A program made the position numbers and the translations under genes. Under the pieces are notes generated by a model. It did no database searches. It was not told the DNA's origin and was given only the letters and a program-made list of their open reading frames with translations. 64,000 bases of DNA, from the NCBI GenBank assembly GCA_963724975.1, contig CAVRXB010000005.1, positions 310,001 to 374,000 of the forward strand, read 5' to 3'. Positions 16,612 to 27,900 of the stretch are shown piece by piece (the first letter of the stretch is position 1; each line of letters opens with the position of its first letter). Origin of the DNA: CAIWHR01 sp963724975. Lineage in GTDB: Bacteria > Pseudomonadota > Gammaproteobacteria > Burkholderiales > Casimicrobiaceae.

Positions 16612-16989
16612 GATCTTGAGTCGGTGTGATCGCCTTGTTGCTTACCGCTAAGCAAGGCGTGTGCCAACTCGTCGGTAATCGCATTCGACCATCCGTTTCG
16701 CGGGATCCCCCAAGCAAGACCGCGTTGGCGGCACGCTGATTGCAGTTGCCGTTTAGTCGCGCGGTGGATCAGGGTGTCGCATTTCGCCGACGCCCGGTGT
16801 GTCATTAATGCTAAATGACTGAATGGCATGGCTATTTTGTGTCGTTATTCGCCGACAGCCGAACCGGCCACGGACGGCCTACGGCATGTCGCTATGACAT
16901 TGGAATTGACTTCCTCGCACCGGGAACATGGCGCAGCGCTTTCAAATGAGCAGCCGCCTTGAGACGGGCTCTGCCCGCGTCCGGCAACC
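16612..16989. other. Gene-poor region with symmetric and repeated motifs
   Basis: No convincing gene is visible. Two features stand out. First, an inverted repeat GTCATT / AATGAC with a seven-base centre lies at 16801-16819. Second, two 17-18-base near-identical direct repeats (TGTCGCATTTCGCCGAC near 16773 and TGTCGTTATTCGCCGAC near 16842) lie about 69 bases apart, one on each side of the inverted repeat. The stretch around them is locally A+T-richer than the surroundings, as expected for a regulatory region. Confidence 0.4.
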
Positions 16990-18348
<1,359 letters not shown>

Positions 18349-18377
18349 TGTCTTCCTTCGCGCGCTTGCGTTTACCG

Positions 18378-19163
18378 CTAACGTCCGCCGCCACCACCGC
18401 CACCGCCGCCGCCACCGCTGCTGCCGCTACCGCCACCGCCTCCGGCCCCACCGCTGCCCCCGCTGCGAATGCGGTCCCGCATTAGGCTCCGTTCCATGGC
18501 CCGTAAGGCTTCGAGCTTCTGGATCGCGGCGTCGGCCTTCTGCTGCTCGTCCTTGACCGCGCGCAGGCGCTCCGAAATCTGCACCTGCAGCACGAGAGCG
18601 ACCTGCTTGATGGCTGGCGACCCCGGATTGCTCTTTGCGACGTTCTCGAGCAGCTGCAACGCCCTCTGATCGTCCTGCGGCGAGTTCTTCGCTAACGTAA
18701 AGAGCACGGCGAGCCGCACGCGGTTGGCATCGGTACGTTGCCGGTTGAGCAATTGGGTCGCCGCCGTGACCTCGCGTTTCACATCATCCTGCGAAAGCGT
18801 TCCATATCGCTGGAGATCGGACAGCAGCGCGAGCAGCTCGAGCGTTTCGGCCGAAACTTCCGGTGGCGCGTATGTCGTGGGCGTCGCCGTTGCGACGGGC
18901 GGAGGTTGGGCCGCCGGCGGCGCGGGAGTGGGTGCCGGCTCCGGAGCGGCGACCACCGGCGGCTCGACCGGTTCTATGGGCGGATATTCCACCATCGGCG
19001 TCGCTGGCGCAGGCGTGACCAGCGGCTCGTCGTCCTCATCGGGTTGCACAACGGGGGGCGTCGTACAACTTGCGAGTGCGAACAACGCCAGCGCCATGAT
19101 CAGCGAGCCGCGCGTGCGCAGGGAACCCTTCGCGCCTCGGGGCGGCTCTGCGGCGCTCATCAT
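18378..19163 (-). CDS. Outer-membrane lipoprotein, QseG-like, with Gly-rich tail
   Basis: The 261-residue product has a lipoprotein signal (LIMALALFALASC, acylated Cys at about residue 33). A Pro/Ala/Val-rich linker (about 40-100) and a helical domain (about 105-225: LLALLSDLQRYGTL, LQVQISERLRAVKDEQQ) follow. The last 30 residues are almost only Gly and Ser. It sits between kinase and response regulator, the place of QseG in enterobacteria. There, QseG is an outer-membrane lipoprotein that stimulates the kinase from the periplasm. Its ATG overlaps the kinase stop by four bases. The poly-Gly tail is unusual and its length may vary. Confidence 0.75.
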   Translation of the reverse strand: MMSAAEPPRGAKGSLRTRGSLIMALALFALASCTTPPVVQPDEDDEPLVTPAPATPMVEYPPIEPVEPPVVAAPEPAPTPAPPAAQPPPVATATPTTYAPPEVSAETLELLALLSDLQRYGTLSQDDVKREVTAATQLLNRQRTDANRVRLAVLFTLAKNSPQDDQRALQLLENVAKSNPGSPAIKQVALVLQVQISERLRAVKDEQQKADAAIQKLEALRAMERSLMRDRIRSGGSGGAGGGGGSGSSGGGGGGGGGGGR

Positions 19164-20680
19164 CGGCTTCCCATCGTGGTGATCGGCGCTTCGGTGGTCG
19201 CGGTATCGACCACGGCGGCGGTACCGCCTGCGGCGAGTGGCAGCGACAGCCGGAACCGCGCACCCGGGCGCCCATCGGCACGCTCCAGCACCTCGATTCG
19301 TCCGCCGTGCGCGACGGCGTATTCGCTTGCAATCGCAAGGCCGAGGCCCGAGCCTTTGACGCGACCTTCATCCGGAGGGCGGCCCTGGTAGAACGAGTCG
19401 AATATGTGCTGCCGCTCGCGCGCATCGACACCGTGTCCCTGATCAACGACGTCGAGGATCGCGAATTCACCGTCCGAGGAGAGATTGAGGGCGATGGTCC
19501 CCGAGCGCGGTGAATACTTGATCGCATTCGACACGAGGTTGTCGATGATCGTGCGGATCTTTTCGGCGTCGCCGACAACCACCGCCGGCTTCAGTTTTGC
19601 TTCGAACGCAATCATCCGCGCGAGCGCGGCGAGCTTGTGCTCCTTGACCACGCGGCGAAGCACGTCGGACAGGAGCACGGGCCCGAGCGTCTGCGGCTCC
19701 ATCGCGCGCGTCTGGTGGTAGGTGAGCAGATCTTCGATCAGCTTCTGCAGCGATAACGTGTTCTCGCGAACGATGCGGACGATCTCGCGCTGCTCGACTG
19801 CGAGCTTGCCACCGACATTGTCGCGGAGGAGCTCGACACCCTCGCGCACCGCGGTCAACGGCGTCTTCAATTCATGCGAGACATGGCGCAGGAAGCGGTT
19901 CTGCTGCTCTTCCAGATCGGACAGACGCGAGCGCAGCCATTCGAGACGCTGGCCAAGGTAGCGCAGGTCCTGCGGTCCATTGACCTCGATCCGGTGCGTG
20001 AAGTCTGCGGTCCCCATCTGCCGGATCGCCTGGTCGAGCTGTCGGATCGGGCGCGCGATCAGAACAGCGAACAGGATGGCCAGCGCCAACGCAATGCCGG
20101 CAGTAGCAAACGCCAGATAACGCCATTTTTGCCGGCCTTGCGCGGCGATATCCTCCAATTGCACGATCGCACGCTCGGTCAGGTCGTTCGTGGCGCCAAG
20201 CAGCGACTGTGCCCCGTCTGCAAGTTTTGAATAGCCGTCGGCGAGTTGCACCTGCGCATTTTGCGGCCGCGGCGAGATTCGCAATAACTGGTTCAAGCGC
20301 GCTTCGGAATCTCCCAATTCTTCAAGCGTCGCGAGCTGGTCCGGCGACAGCGGAAGCGATGCAAGCTGACGCGTGGTGGAACGGAATTCCTGGCTCACGC
20401 GACCGTAATCATCGAGCAGCGCACTGTCCTCGAGAATGAGGTGTTGCCGGACGATGCGCTCGAGCGTCGTCGATTGCTCGAAGAGCTGGCGGCTCGCGCG
20501 GCCCGCCTGCGCTGCCTGCTGCACGGCCGCTTGGCCCTGCACCTGCAACCGATCCAGCGAGACAATGAGCTCGACCAGCGCATAGACGAGCGGCAGGCTG
20601 ACGAGCAGAAAGCCCAGCAGGATGAACTTGAGGAATGAGCGCGGGTAATACACGGAGGCGGCCGCTATAATCTGCGGCAA
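19160..20680 (-). CDS. glrK: Sensor histidine kinase, GlrK/QseE type
   Basis: The 506-residue product has a first membrane helix (about 17-37, ILLGFLLVSLPLVYALVELIV), then a helical periplasmic region (about 40-185). A second membrane helix (YLAFATAGIALALAILFAVLIA) and a HAMP linker follow. The H-box is HVSHELKTPLTAVREG and the N-box DNLVSNAIKYS; the glycine boxes are DQGHGVD and GSGLGLAIA. All catalytic motifs are intact. It heads the kinase-lipoprotein-regulator operon. The start is the ATG at 20680. In E. coli this kinase signals to a sigma54-dependent regulator, which matches the gene two places downstream. Confidence 0.88.
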   Translation of the reverse strand: MPQIIAAASVYYPRSFLKFILLGFLLVSLPLVYALVELIVSLDRLQVQGQAAVQQAAQAGRASRQLFEQSTTLERIVRQHLILEDSALLDDYGRVSQEFRSTTRQLASLPLSPDQLATLEELGDSEARLNQLLRISPRPQNAQVQLADGYSKLADGAQSLLGATNDLTERAIVQLEDIAAQGRQKWRYLAFATAGIALALAILFAVLIARPIRQLDQAIRQMGTADFTHRIEVNGPQDLRYLGQRLEWLRSRLSDLEEQQNRFLRHVSHELKTPLTAVREGVELLRDNVGGKLAVEQREIVRIVRENTLSLQKLIEDLLTYHQTRAMEPQTLGPVLLSDVLRRVVKEHKLAALARMIAFEAKLKPAVVVGDAEKIRTIIDNLVSNAIKYSPRSGTIALNLSSDGEFAILDVVDQGHGVDARERQHIFDSFYQGRPPDEGRVKGSGLGLAIASEYAVAHGGRIEVLERADGRPGARFRLSLPLAAGGTAAVVDTATTEAPITTMGSR

Positions 20681-20744
20681 TTATGACACCCATCATGCAG
20701 CGGTGAGCGCGGGAGCCCGCGAAACGCCCGCTCCGCCGGACCGC

Positions 20745-21251
20745 ATGTTGCACGATGCGCCGGACCGGCCCGCGCTCGCGATCGTTGCGGCCGTCGCCGC
20801 CAATGCCGTGATCGGCGCGGGGAACCGCCTGCCATGGCGAATCCCCGCGGATCTCCGGCGCTTTCGCGCATTGACGTCGGGCCATTCGGTCATCATGGGA
20901 CGAAAGACGTGGGAGTCGATCGGGCGTCCGCTGCCGGACCGGCAGAACATCGTCGTCACCCGCACGCCCGATTTTGTCGCGTCAGGCGCCGAGATCGCAG
21001 CGTCGCTCGACGAAGCGCTCGCGCGGGTGCGCTTGCCGCCTCCGGTCTTCTGCATCGGCGGCGGCGAGCTTTACCGCGAAGCGCTGCCTCGCGCCACCAC
21101 GCTGCATCTCACGGAGCTCGACCGCGCCTTCGACGGTGATGCCACGTTTCCGGATTTCGACCGACGCGAATGGCGGGAAGTCGACCGCGAGTCCCACGCC
21201 GATGGCACGGAAGAGCTGCCGTATGCGTTCGTGACCTACATTCGTTGCTGA
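20745..21251 (+). CDS. folA: Dihydrofolate reductase
   Basis: FolA reduces dihydrofolate to tetrahydrofolate with NADPH. Family features are AAVAANAVIGAGNRLPWRIPADLRRF (substrate and cofactor site, active-site acidic residue in IPAD), VIMGRKTWESIGRPLPDRQNIV and FCIGGGELYREALP. I chose the ATG at 20745 (168 residues). A GTG at 20703 would add 14 residues not seen in the family. It diverges from the GlrK operon, with under 70 bases between the two starts. Confidence 0.94.
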   Translation: MLHDAPDRPALAIVAAVAANAVIGAGNRLPWRIPADLRRFRALTSGHSVIMGRKTWESIGRPLPDRQNIVVTRTPDFVASGAEIAASLDEALARVRLPPPVFCIGGGELYREALPRATTLHLTELDRAFDGDATFPDFDRREWREVDRESHADGTEELPYAFVTYIRC

Positions 21252-21304
21252 GAATTGATCCGGCGACGCCGGTAGATTTCAACATCGCCAATTCGAGGCG
21301 CGCC

Positions 21305-21877
21305 ATGTCAGAAGGCCATTTTCACGTTCACGGTCCGCACGATCACGAAGTCGAGCACGCAGCGCACAGCGGCGATCCGTTTGCCGGCCGCATCGCCGTA
21401 ATGACCGCCATTTTCGCGACCGTCGGGGCACTCTTCGGCTACATGGCTGGCGCCACCCAGAACGAGGCGCTGCTTTTCAAGAACGAAGCGGCGATCAAGA
21501 AGACCGAGGCGTCGGATCAGTGGAACTTCTATCAAGCCAAGAGCAGCAAGCAGAATCTCGCCGAGCTGGGCGCGACGCTCACCTCCGGCGAGCAGCAGGC
21601 GAGATACCAGAAGGAAGCGGAGCGCTACAAGAAGGAAAAAGACGACATCATGGTCGACGCCAAGAAACTCGAGCAGGCGAGCAAGGACGCCGAGGCGAGA
21701 AGCGAAGCCGCGATGCACACTCACCACCGCTGGGCGCAAGCGATGACGCTGATCCAGATCGCCATCGCGCTGGCCGCGATCACGATACTCACCCGCCAGA
21801 AACAGATGGGGTTTGGCGCGCTGGGCGTGGCGATCTTCTCGATCGCCCTTGGACTCATGGCGGCTGCGCACATCTGA
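21305..21877 (+). CDS. DUF4337 family protein
   Basis: This 190-residue protein has a His-rich N terminus (EGHFHVHGPHDHEVEHAAH). A membrane helix follows (AVMTAIFATVGALFGYMAGA, about 33-52), then a long charged helical region, probably coiled coil (about 65-140). Two helices complete the C terminus (AMTLIQIAIALAAITIL and LGVAIFSIALGLMAAAHI). This is the DUF4337 layout; function is unknown. The coil probably forms a cytoplasmic or periplasmic oligomer anchored at both ends. The His cluster could bind metal, but that is speculative. Confidence 0.82.
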   Translation: MSEGHFHVHGPHDHEVEHAAHSGDPFAGRIAVMTAIFATVGALFGYMAGATQNEALLFKNEAAIKKTEASDQWNFYQAKSSKQNLAELGATLTSGEQQARYQKEAERYKKEKDDIMVDAKKLEQASKDAEARSEAAMHTHHRWAQAMTLIQIAIALAAITILTRQKQMGFGALGVAIFSIALGLMAAAHI

Positions 21878-21939
21878 TTGCGAGGCGATCGGACCAACGG
21901 GCGGCTTGTTGACGGAGTTGTTGCCGGGGACCGGATAGA

Positions 21940-21956
21940 TTATGATGTCGTCATAA
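21940..21956. promoter_or_regulatory. Palindrome upstream of the secreted sugar dehydrogenase
   Basis: TTATGA and TCATAA are perfect six-base arms around TGTCG. The element lies 110 bases before the next start in the otherwise featureless 21878-22066 gap. It overlaps a TATGAT that could serve as a -10 box. An operator is plausible but no regulator is indicated. Confidence 0.3.
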
Positions 21957-22017
21957 CGCGTCCGTGCGGGCAATAGGGCGCGCAGACGCGATCATCACGG
22001 GGAAGACGGAGACAACG

Positions 22018-22046
22018 CGGCGCGCCAGGTTTCCTCGCGCCGTTTT
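22018..22046 (+). terminator. Hairpin with short T run in a 5' leader
   Basis: CGGCGCG (22018-22024) and CGCGCCG (22036-22042) form a seven-base stem with an 11-base loop, followed by GTTTTC-like sequence (TTTT at 22043-22046). It sits only 20 bases before the GTG start of the next gene. It could therefore end the DUF4337 transcript or act as a leader attenuator. The T run is short. Confidence 0.4.
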
Positions 22047-22066
22047 CGGCTTGGCCGAGGGATACC

Positions 22067-24929
22067 GTGACGCACACCTTCCTTGACCCGATGGCACTTC
22101 GTCCGCTTGCTCAATGCGCTGCGCGCGCAGCGCTTGTCGCGTTTGTCGTATTCAATATTCCCTTCGCGTTCGCGGCCGGTCATTCGCTGCGCTTTTTCGG
22201 CGCCGGGGCCGGTGACGTCGACCGCGTCAAGATCCAGATCGACAACCCGGTGACAGCGCTTCCCGGGCCGCCCGCGGACGTCGGCGCCACCGACTTCACG
22301 CTCGAGTTCTGGCTGATGGCGAGCGCTGCGCAGAACACGGCGCCTGCGGTGACATGCGGCGCAAATCAGGCGTGGACCGCGGGGAACGTCGTCGTCGACC
22401 GTGATCGCTTCGGCGCCGACCGCAAATTCGGGATCGCGATTGCCGGCGGCAAGATTGTCTTCGGCGTGTCCGGCAACGGGACGGGCAACCTCACAATTTG
22501 CAGCGCATCGTCGGTTCTCGACAGCGCATGGCATCACATTGCCGTGCAGCGGCAGCTTGGCGACGGCAACCTCTGGCTCTTCGTCGACGGCAGTCTCGAG
22601 GCGCAAGCGATCGGACCCGGTGGCGACATCTCGTATCCCGACGCTGCGGCACCGGCGAATGCCAACGATCCCTATCTTGTGCTGGGTGCCGAGAAGTTCA
22701 ATGCGGGACTCGCGTTCTCGGGCTGGCTCGACGAGCTCCGCATTTCAACCAAGCTGCGTTACACCACCAATTTTTCGCGGCCGCGGGCGCCGTTCGTCAG
22801 CGACCGATTCACCGCCGCGCTCTACCACTTCGACGAAGGCGTCGGGGCGACATTGTTCGACACGGCCGGCGCATTCGGCGGCTCGGCGGCGGGACAGATC
22901 AAGCGCGGTGGCGTCGCCAACGGACCTGCATGGATGCCGGAAAGCCCGTTCAACGTCGGCGCGCTCGTCGACAACGGAACCATTGCTTTCGTGCCGTTCG
23001 TCTCGGGATTCTCGTTGCCGGTCGATGTGGTCGACGCCGGCGACGATTCCGGGCGTCTTTACGTCGTGCAACAGGGCGGCCTGATCCGTATCATTCGCAA
23101 CGGATCGCCACGCCGTCATGCTGCCAACGCCATTTCTCGATCTCACCGCGAAGATCGTATTGAGCCACGAGCAGGGCTTGCTCGGGCTCGCTTTCCATCC
23201 GAACTACGCAGTCAACGGCTACTTCTTCGTCTACTACACGGCAGCCGGCAACGGCGCGCTGACGATCGAGCGCTATCAGCGCAATGCGGACAACACCAAT
23301 ATCGCGGACCTCTCCTCGGCGAAGACGATGCTCACGATTCCGCATCCTGGGCAGTCCAACCACAACGCCGGCAAGCTTGCGTTCGGACACGACGGCTATC
23401 TCTATGCCAGCACCGGCGACGGCGGCGGCGGCAATGACACGCCGAACAACGCGCAAAATCTGAGCCGCCGGCTCGGCAAGCTGCTGCGCCTCGACGTCGA
23501 CCAGAATGTCAACGTGTCGCCGTACTACGGGATCCCTGCGACCAATCCCTTCCCCTACCCGCAGAACCAGTGCGACGGTTTGAGCGTCGGCATCTGTCCC
23601 GAGATTTGGGCGTATGGCCTGCGCAATCCGTGGCGCTTTACCTTCGACCGGCTGACCGGGGACCTCTTCATCGGCGACGTCGGACAGAACGATCGCGAGG
23701 AAGTCGACTTCGATCCGTGGCCCGGTACGCCGGGCCGAAACTATGGCTGGCGCATCATGGAAGGCAACATCTGCACGCCGGGTGTAAATCCGTCCTGCGC
23801 GCTACCGCCGGGCTACGTCGCACCGATCCTCGACTATCCGCATCCGCCGGGCGTCGCCGTCATCGGCGGCTATCGATATCGCGGCGACGCGGTTCCGGCG
23901 CTGGCGGGCGCCTACCTGTACGCCGATGAAGGTTCGAATAACATGTGGGCAGCGACACGCGCCGACACGGGCGTGTGGACCGCGCAGCAGCGGTTGATGG
24001 GGACGCCGACCGCGATTAGTGCCTTCGGCGAGGACGAAGCAGGCGAGCTCTACGCCGCCGGTATAGGCAACGGCACGATCTACAAGATCGCTGCTGTCGA
24101 TGGCGACGCCGACGGCATGCCCAACTGGTGGGAGATTGCGTACTTCGGCACGACGGCGGCCACGCCCGGCGCCGACGCCGATAGCGACGGCGCGACGAAC
24201 CTGCAGGAATACCAGGCGCGAACGGACCCGATCTCGGCGACGAGCAAGCCGGTGGTGCCTCAGTCGAAAGCCTCGACCGCAGTCTGGCGACCATCGACTG
24301 CGCGGTTTTTCGTCGACGTCGACTTCGACCGTGTCGTCGATCAGAAAGTGTACTTCGGCGCGTCGACCGACAAGTCGCTGGTCGGCCGCATCGACCCGGG
24401 CCGCACCTACGATCTCGTCGTCTATCGCAGCGGCATCTGGTATGCGGACCGGAACCGCAACGGCGTCCCGGTCTTCGCGACGGCGTTCGGCGGCGCCTTC
24501 GGTGACGAGCCGCTGCTCGCCGACTTCAACGGCGACGGGCGCGACGACCTCGTGATCTACCGCAGCGGCACTTGGTACGTCAGCACGGCTCAGAACGGCA
24601 CTCTCGCAATGACGTTCAACTTGGGCGGCGTCGTCGGCGACATACCGCTCGCGGGGGACGTCAACGGCGACGGCATCGCCGATCTTGTCATTTACCGGAA
24701 TGGAATCTGGTATATCGACACCAACCGCAATGGCACCGTCGACATGTCGGTCGTGTTTGGCGGGCCCGGCGACAAACCAGTCCTGTTCGATTTCGATGGC
24801 GACGGCAAGGCCGATCTCTGCGTCGTCAGGAATGGCGTCTGGTACGTGAACACGAAGCTCGACGGCAGCCTGCAAGCTGTGTGGTCGTATGGCGTCGGGA
24901 CCGACACCCCGCTCGCCTGGAAGGAATAG
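22067..24929 (+). CDS. Secreted LamG / glucose-sorbosone dehydrogenase / FG-GAP protein, one frameshift
   Basis: The frame from 22067 starts with a signal peptide (ALVAFVVFNIPFAFA) and a LamG-like jelly-roll (about residues 40-290: TDFTLEFWLMA, AWHHIAVQRQL). The sugar-dehydrogenase propeller then begins (SLPVDVVDAGDDSGRLYVVQQGG). It shifts near 23108-23118 into the frame that carries the rest of the propeller (GLLGLAFHPNY, EIWAYGLRNPWRF, NYGWRIMEGN). A Ca-binding type-3 repeat follows (DGDADGMPNWWE), then four FG-GAP/VCBS-like repeats (ADFNGDGRDDLVIYRSG). Removing one C from the CC of CGCCGTC restores a 953-residue protein. Relatives oxidise sugars with PQQ at the cell surface; the actual substrate is unknown. 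Confidence 0.85.
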
Positions 24930-24942
24930 CCGCGCTCGCGCG

Positions 24943-27900
24943 TCAGACGAGGTTGCGCAGCTCCCGCAGCGCGACCGAAAGCATCGCCGCATCAGCGGAA
25001 GCCGTTGCATGAAGCTCGGCCAGCAGCTGCTGTGCGCGGTCGATCGCGCGAGCGTTGCGCTCGCGCCATGCCGTGATAAGTTCCGTCGCGTCGCCGATGT
25101 CGCCTCCGCTCGCGAGCACACTGGCGGTGATCGTCCGCTGCAATCCCGAGAGATCGTCGTGCATGGCGCCGCGGGCAAGCATTTGCCAGTGCGCATCGGC
25201 CGGAAGCGCAGCGATCCGCTCGCGCAGCCAGGGAAGTCCGAGCCGCGCCGACAGATCGAAATAGATCTCGGCTACGAGCTCGACGGGCCGCTTTGTCGTT
25301 CCCGCGACCTCGACGATATCGAGCGTCGAATACAGCGTATCAAGCGTCACGACCCGCTGCGCGAGATGCTCCGGCACGCCTTGCGCCGTGTACGCGGCGA
25401 CGGCCGCGGCCACGCGCTCGCGATCTGCCGCGTCGAGTAGCTGCGGCAGACGAACGGAAAGCGCCTCGACGCGCGGCGTGAAGTGCGCGATCGTCGCGGC
25501 CATGTCCTCGGCGAGGCGCCGCGAACGCAGGAACCATGTCGTTCCACGCTCGAGCTGGCGACTCGTGTCGATCAGCATCGTCGATTGAATGGCATCGTCC
25601 ACGATATTGTCGAGCGCCTCGATCGCCTGCCACAGCGGAACAAAACCGAAAATCTCGCGCGACAGCAAGTAGGCGCGCACGACCTCGTGCGGTCGAGTGC
25701 CCGTCGTTTCGGTGAGCCGGTGCACATAGGTGCTGCCGACCCGGTTGATCATGCTGTTGGTGACGTGCGTCGCGATGATCTCGCGCTTCAACGCGTGGCG
25801 TGGCATATAGGCGGCGAATCGTTTGCCCAGTGCCTGCGGAAAGTAGCGCGTCAACGCGGTCTCGACCCACGGATCGTCGGGTAGCGTGGAGGCGAGCAAC
25901 TCGTCGTACAGCCACATCTTGCAATAGGCAAGCAACACCGCGTGCTCGGGGTTCGTGAGGCCCTGGCCGTGCGCTCGTCGCGCCGCGATCGCTTCGTCGT
26001 CGGGCAGGAATTCAATGGCCCGGTTGAGCTGTCCCGCTTTCTCGAGGTATTGCATGAAGCGACCCTGGGCGTCGAGGAGAAGCGACGCGATCCGACCGGT
26101 CACGCTCAGCACCTGAGTCTGGAAATAATTGTCGCGCAGAACCAGCGCCGCAACCTCGTCGGTCATTTCAGCGAGCTGCACGTTTCTTTGCTTCTCAGTG
26201 AGCTCGCCGTCGGCAATTGCCATACCGAGCAGGATCTTGATGTTGACCTCGTGGTCGGAGGTGTCGACGCCCGCCGAGTTGTCGATCGCATCGGTGTAGA
26301 TGCGGCCGCCGGCCTGCGCGAACTCGATCCGGCCCAACTGCGTGCATCCGAGGTTACCGCCTTCGACGAAGACCTTGGCCCGGAGCTCGCTGCCGTTCAC
26401 GCGGAGCGCATCGTTCGCGCGATCTCCGACCTGCGCGTGGCTCTCGGCTGTTGCCTTCACGTAGGTGCCGATGCCGCCGTTGTAGATGAGATCGATCGGT
26501 GCTTTTAGGATCGCATTGACGAGCTCCGTAGGCGTCAGGGTATCGGCGGCCACCGCGAGCGCTTCCTTCACTTCAAGCGTGAGCGAGATCGATTTCGCGC
26601 TGCGCGGATGAATTCCGCCGCCGTGAGAGATGAGCTTTGTATCGTAGTCGGCCCACGACGAGCGCGGCAGACGGAAGAGCCGTTCGCGCTCCGCAAAGCT
26701 CTGCTCCGGATTCGGATGGGGATCGAGAAAGATGTGGCGGTGGTCGAATGCCGCGACAAGGCAAATGTGCCGTGACAGCAGCATCCCGTTGCCGAACACG
26801 TCGCCGGACATGTCGCCGATGCCCGCAACCGTGAAGTCCGTCGTCTGCGTGTTCACGCCCATTTCACGGAAATGCCGTTTGGTCGACTCCCAGGCGCCGC
26901 GCGCGGTGATGCCCATCGCCTTGTGGTCGTAGCCCACGGATCCGCCGGAGGCGAACGCGTCGCCGAGCCAGAAGCCGTATTCCTTGCTGATCGCATTCGC
27001 GTAGTCGGAAAACGTCGCCGTTCCCTTGTCCGCGGCGACGACGAGATACGGATCGTCCGGATCGTGACGCTTTACTTGCGGCGGCGGGACGATCGATTCA
27101 CCGACGCGGTTGTCGGTGAGGTCGAGCAGCCCGCGCAGGTAATCCTGATAGCAGGCGATCCCCTCCTTCATGAACGCTTCCCGGTCGGAAGACGGAGGCG
27201 CCTTCTTCAGCACGAAGCCTCCTTTCGAACCAACCGGCACGATCACGACGTTCTTCACCTGCTGCGCCTTGACAAGGCCCAGCACCTCGGTGCGGAAATC
27301 CTCGGGCCGATCCGACCAGCGGAGTCCGCCCCGCGCGACCTTGCCGAAACGCATGTGTACGCCCTCGAAGCGCGTCGAGTAGACGAAGATCTCGAACATC
27401 GGCTTCGGCTCGGGCAAGCCCGGCACCTTGGCCGGGTCGAACTTGAACGACAGGTAGCTCCTTGGTTTCCCCGCATCGTTGCGGCGCCAGAAGTTCGTGC
27501 GCGTGGCGGCAAGAATCAGCATGAGGTATTGGCGCAGCACGCGATCTTCGGACAGGTTCTCGACCCGGTCGAACGCGTCGTCGATCTGCTGGATCTTCGC
27601 GATCGTCTTCGACTGCGCGCCTTCCGGCAGCGCCGGATCGAAACGCAGCTTGAAGAGCTCGATCAGCATCCGTGCGATGTCGGCATGCGCCGCCAGCGTC
27701 GCTTCGATGAACGCCTGCGACAGCGGAAACCCGATCTGACGCATGTATTTCGCATAAGCGCGCAGCACGACGATCTCTTCCGCCGGCAGGCGCGCCGCGA
27801 CGACGAGACGGTTGAAGTCGTCGTTCTCCACTTCGCCGCGGAAAATGCGTGCGAACGCGTCTTCGAACACGACCTGCAGTGCATCGATCTCGACTTCGGC

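Noticed and set aside
16260..16829. 189-codon minus-strand frame with a faint SAP-like stretch (TKRQLQSACRQRGL)
   Set aside because: It runs straight through the terminator at 16313-16345, has no ribosome binding site, and its second half has Arg/Ser-rich shadow composition.
16824..16840. TGGCATGGCTATTTTG as a possible sigma54 promoter
   Set aside because: The -24 half is fair, but the -12 GC is missing, so it is not a credible sigma54 site.
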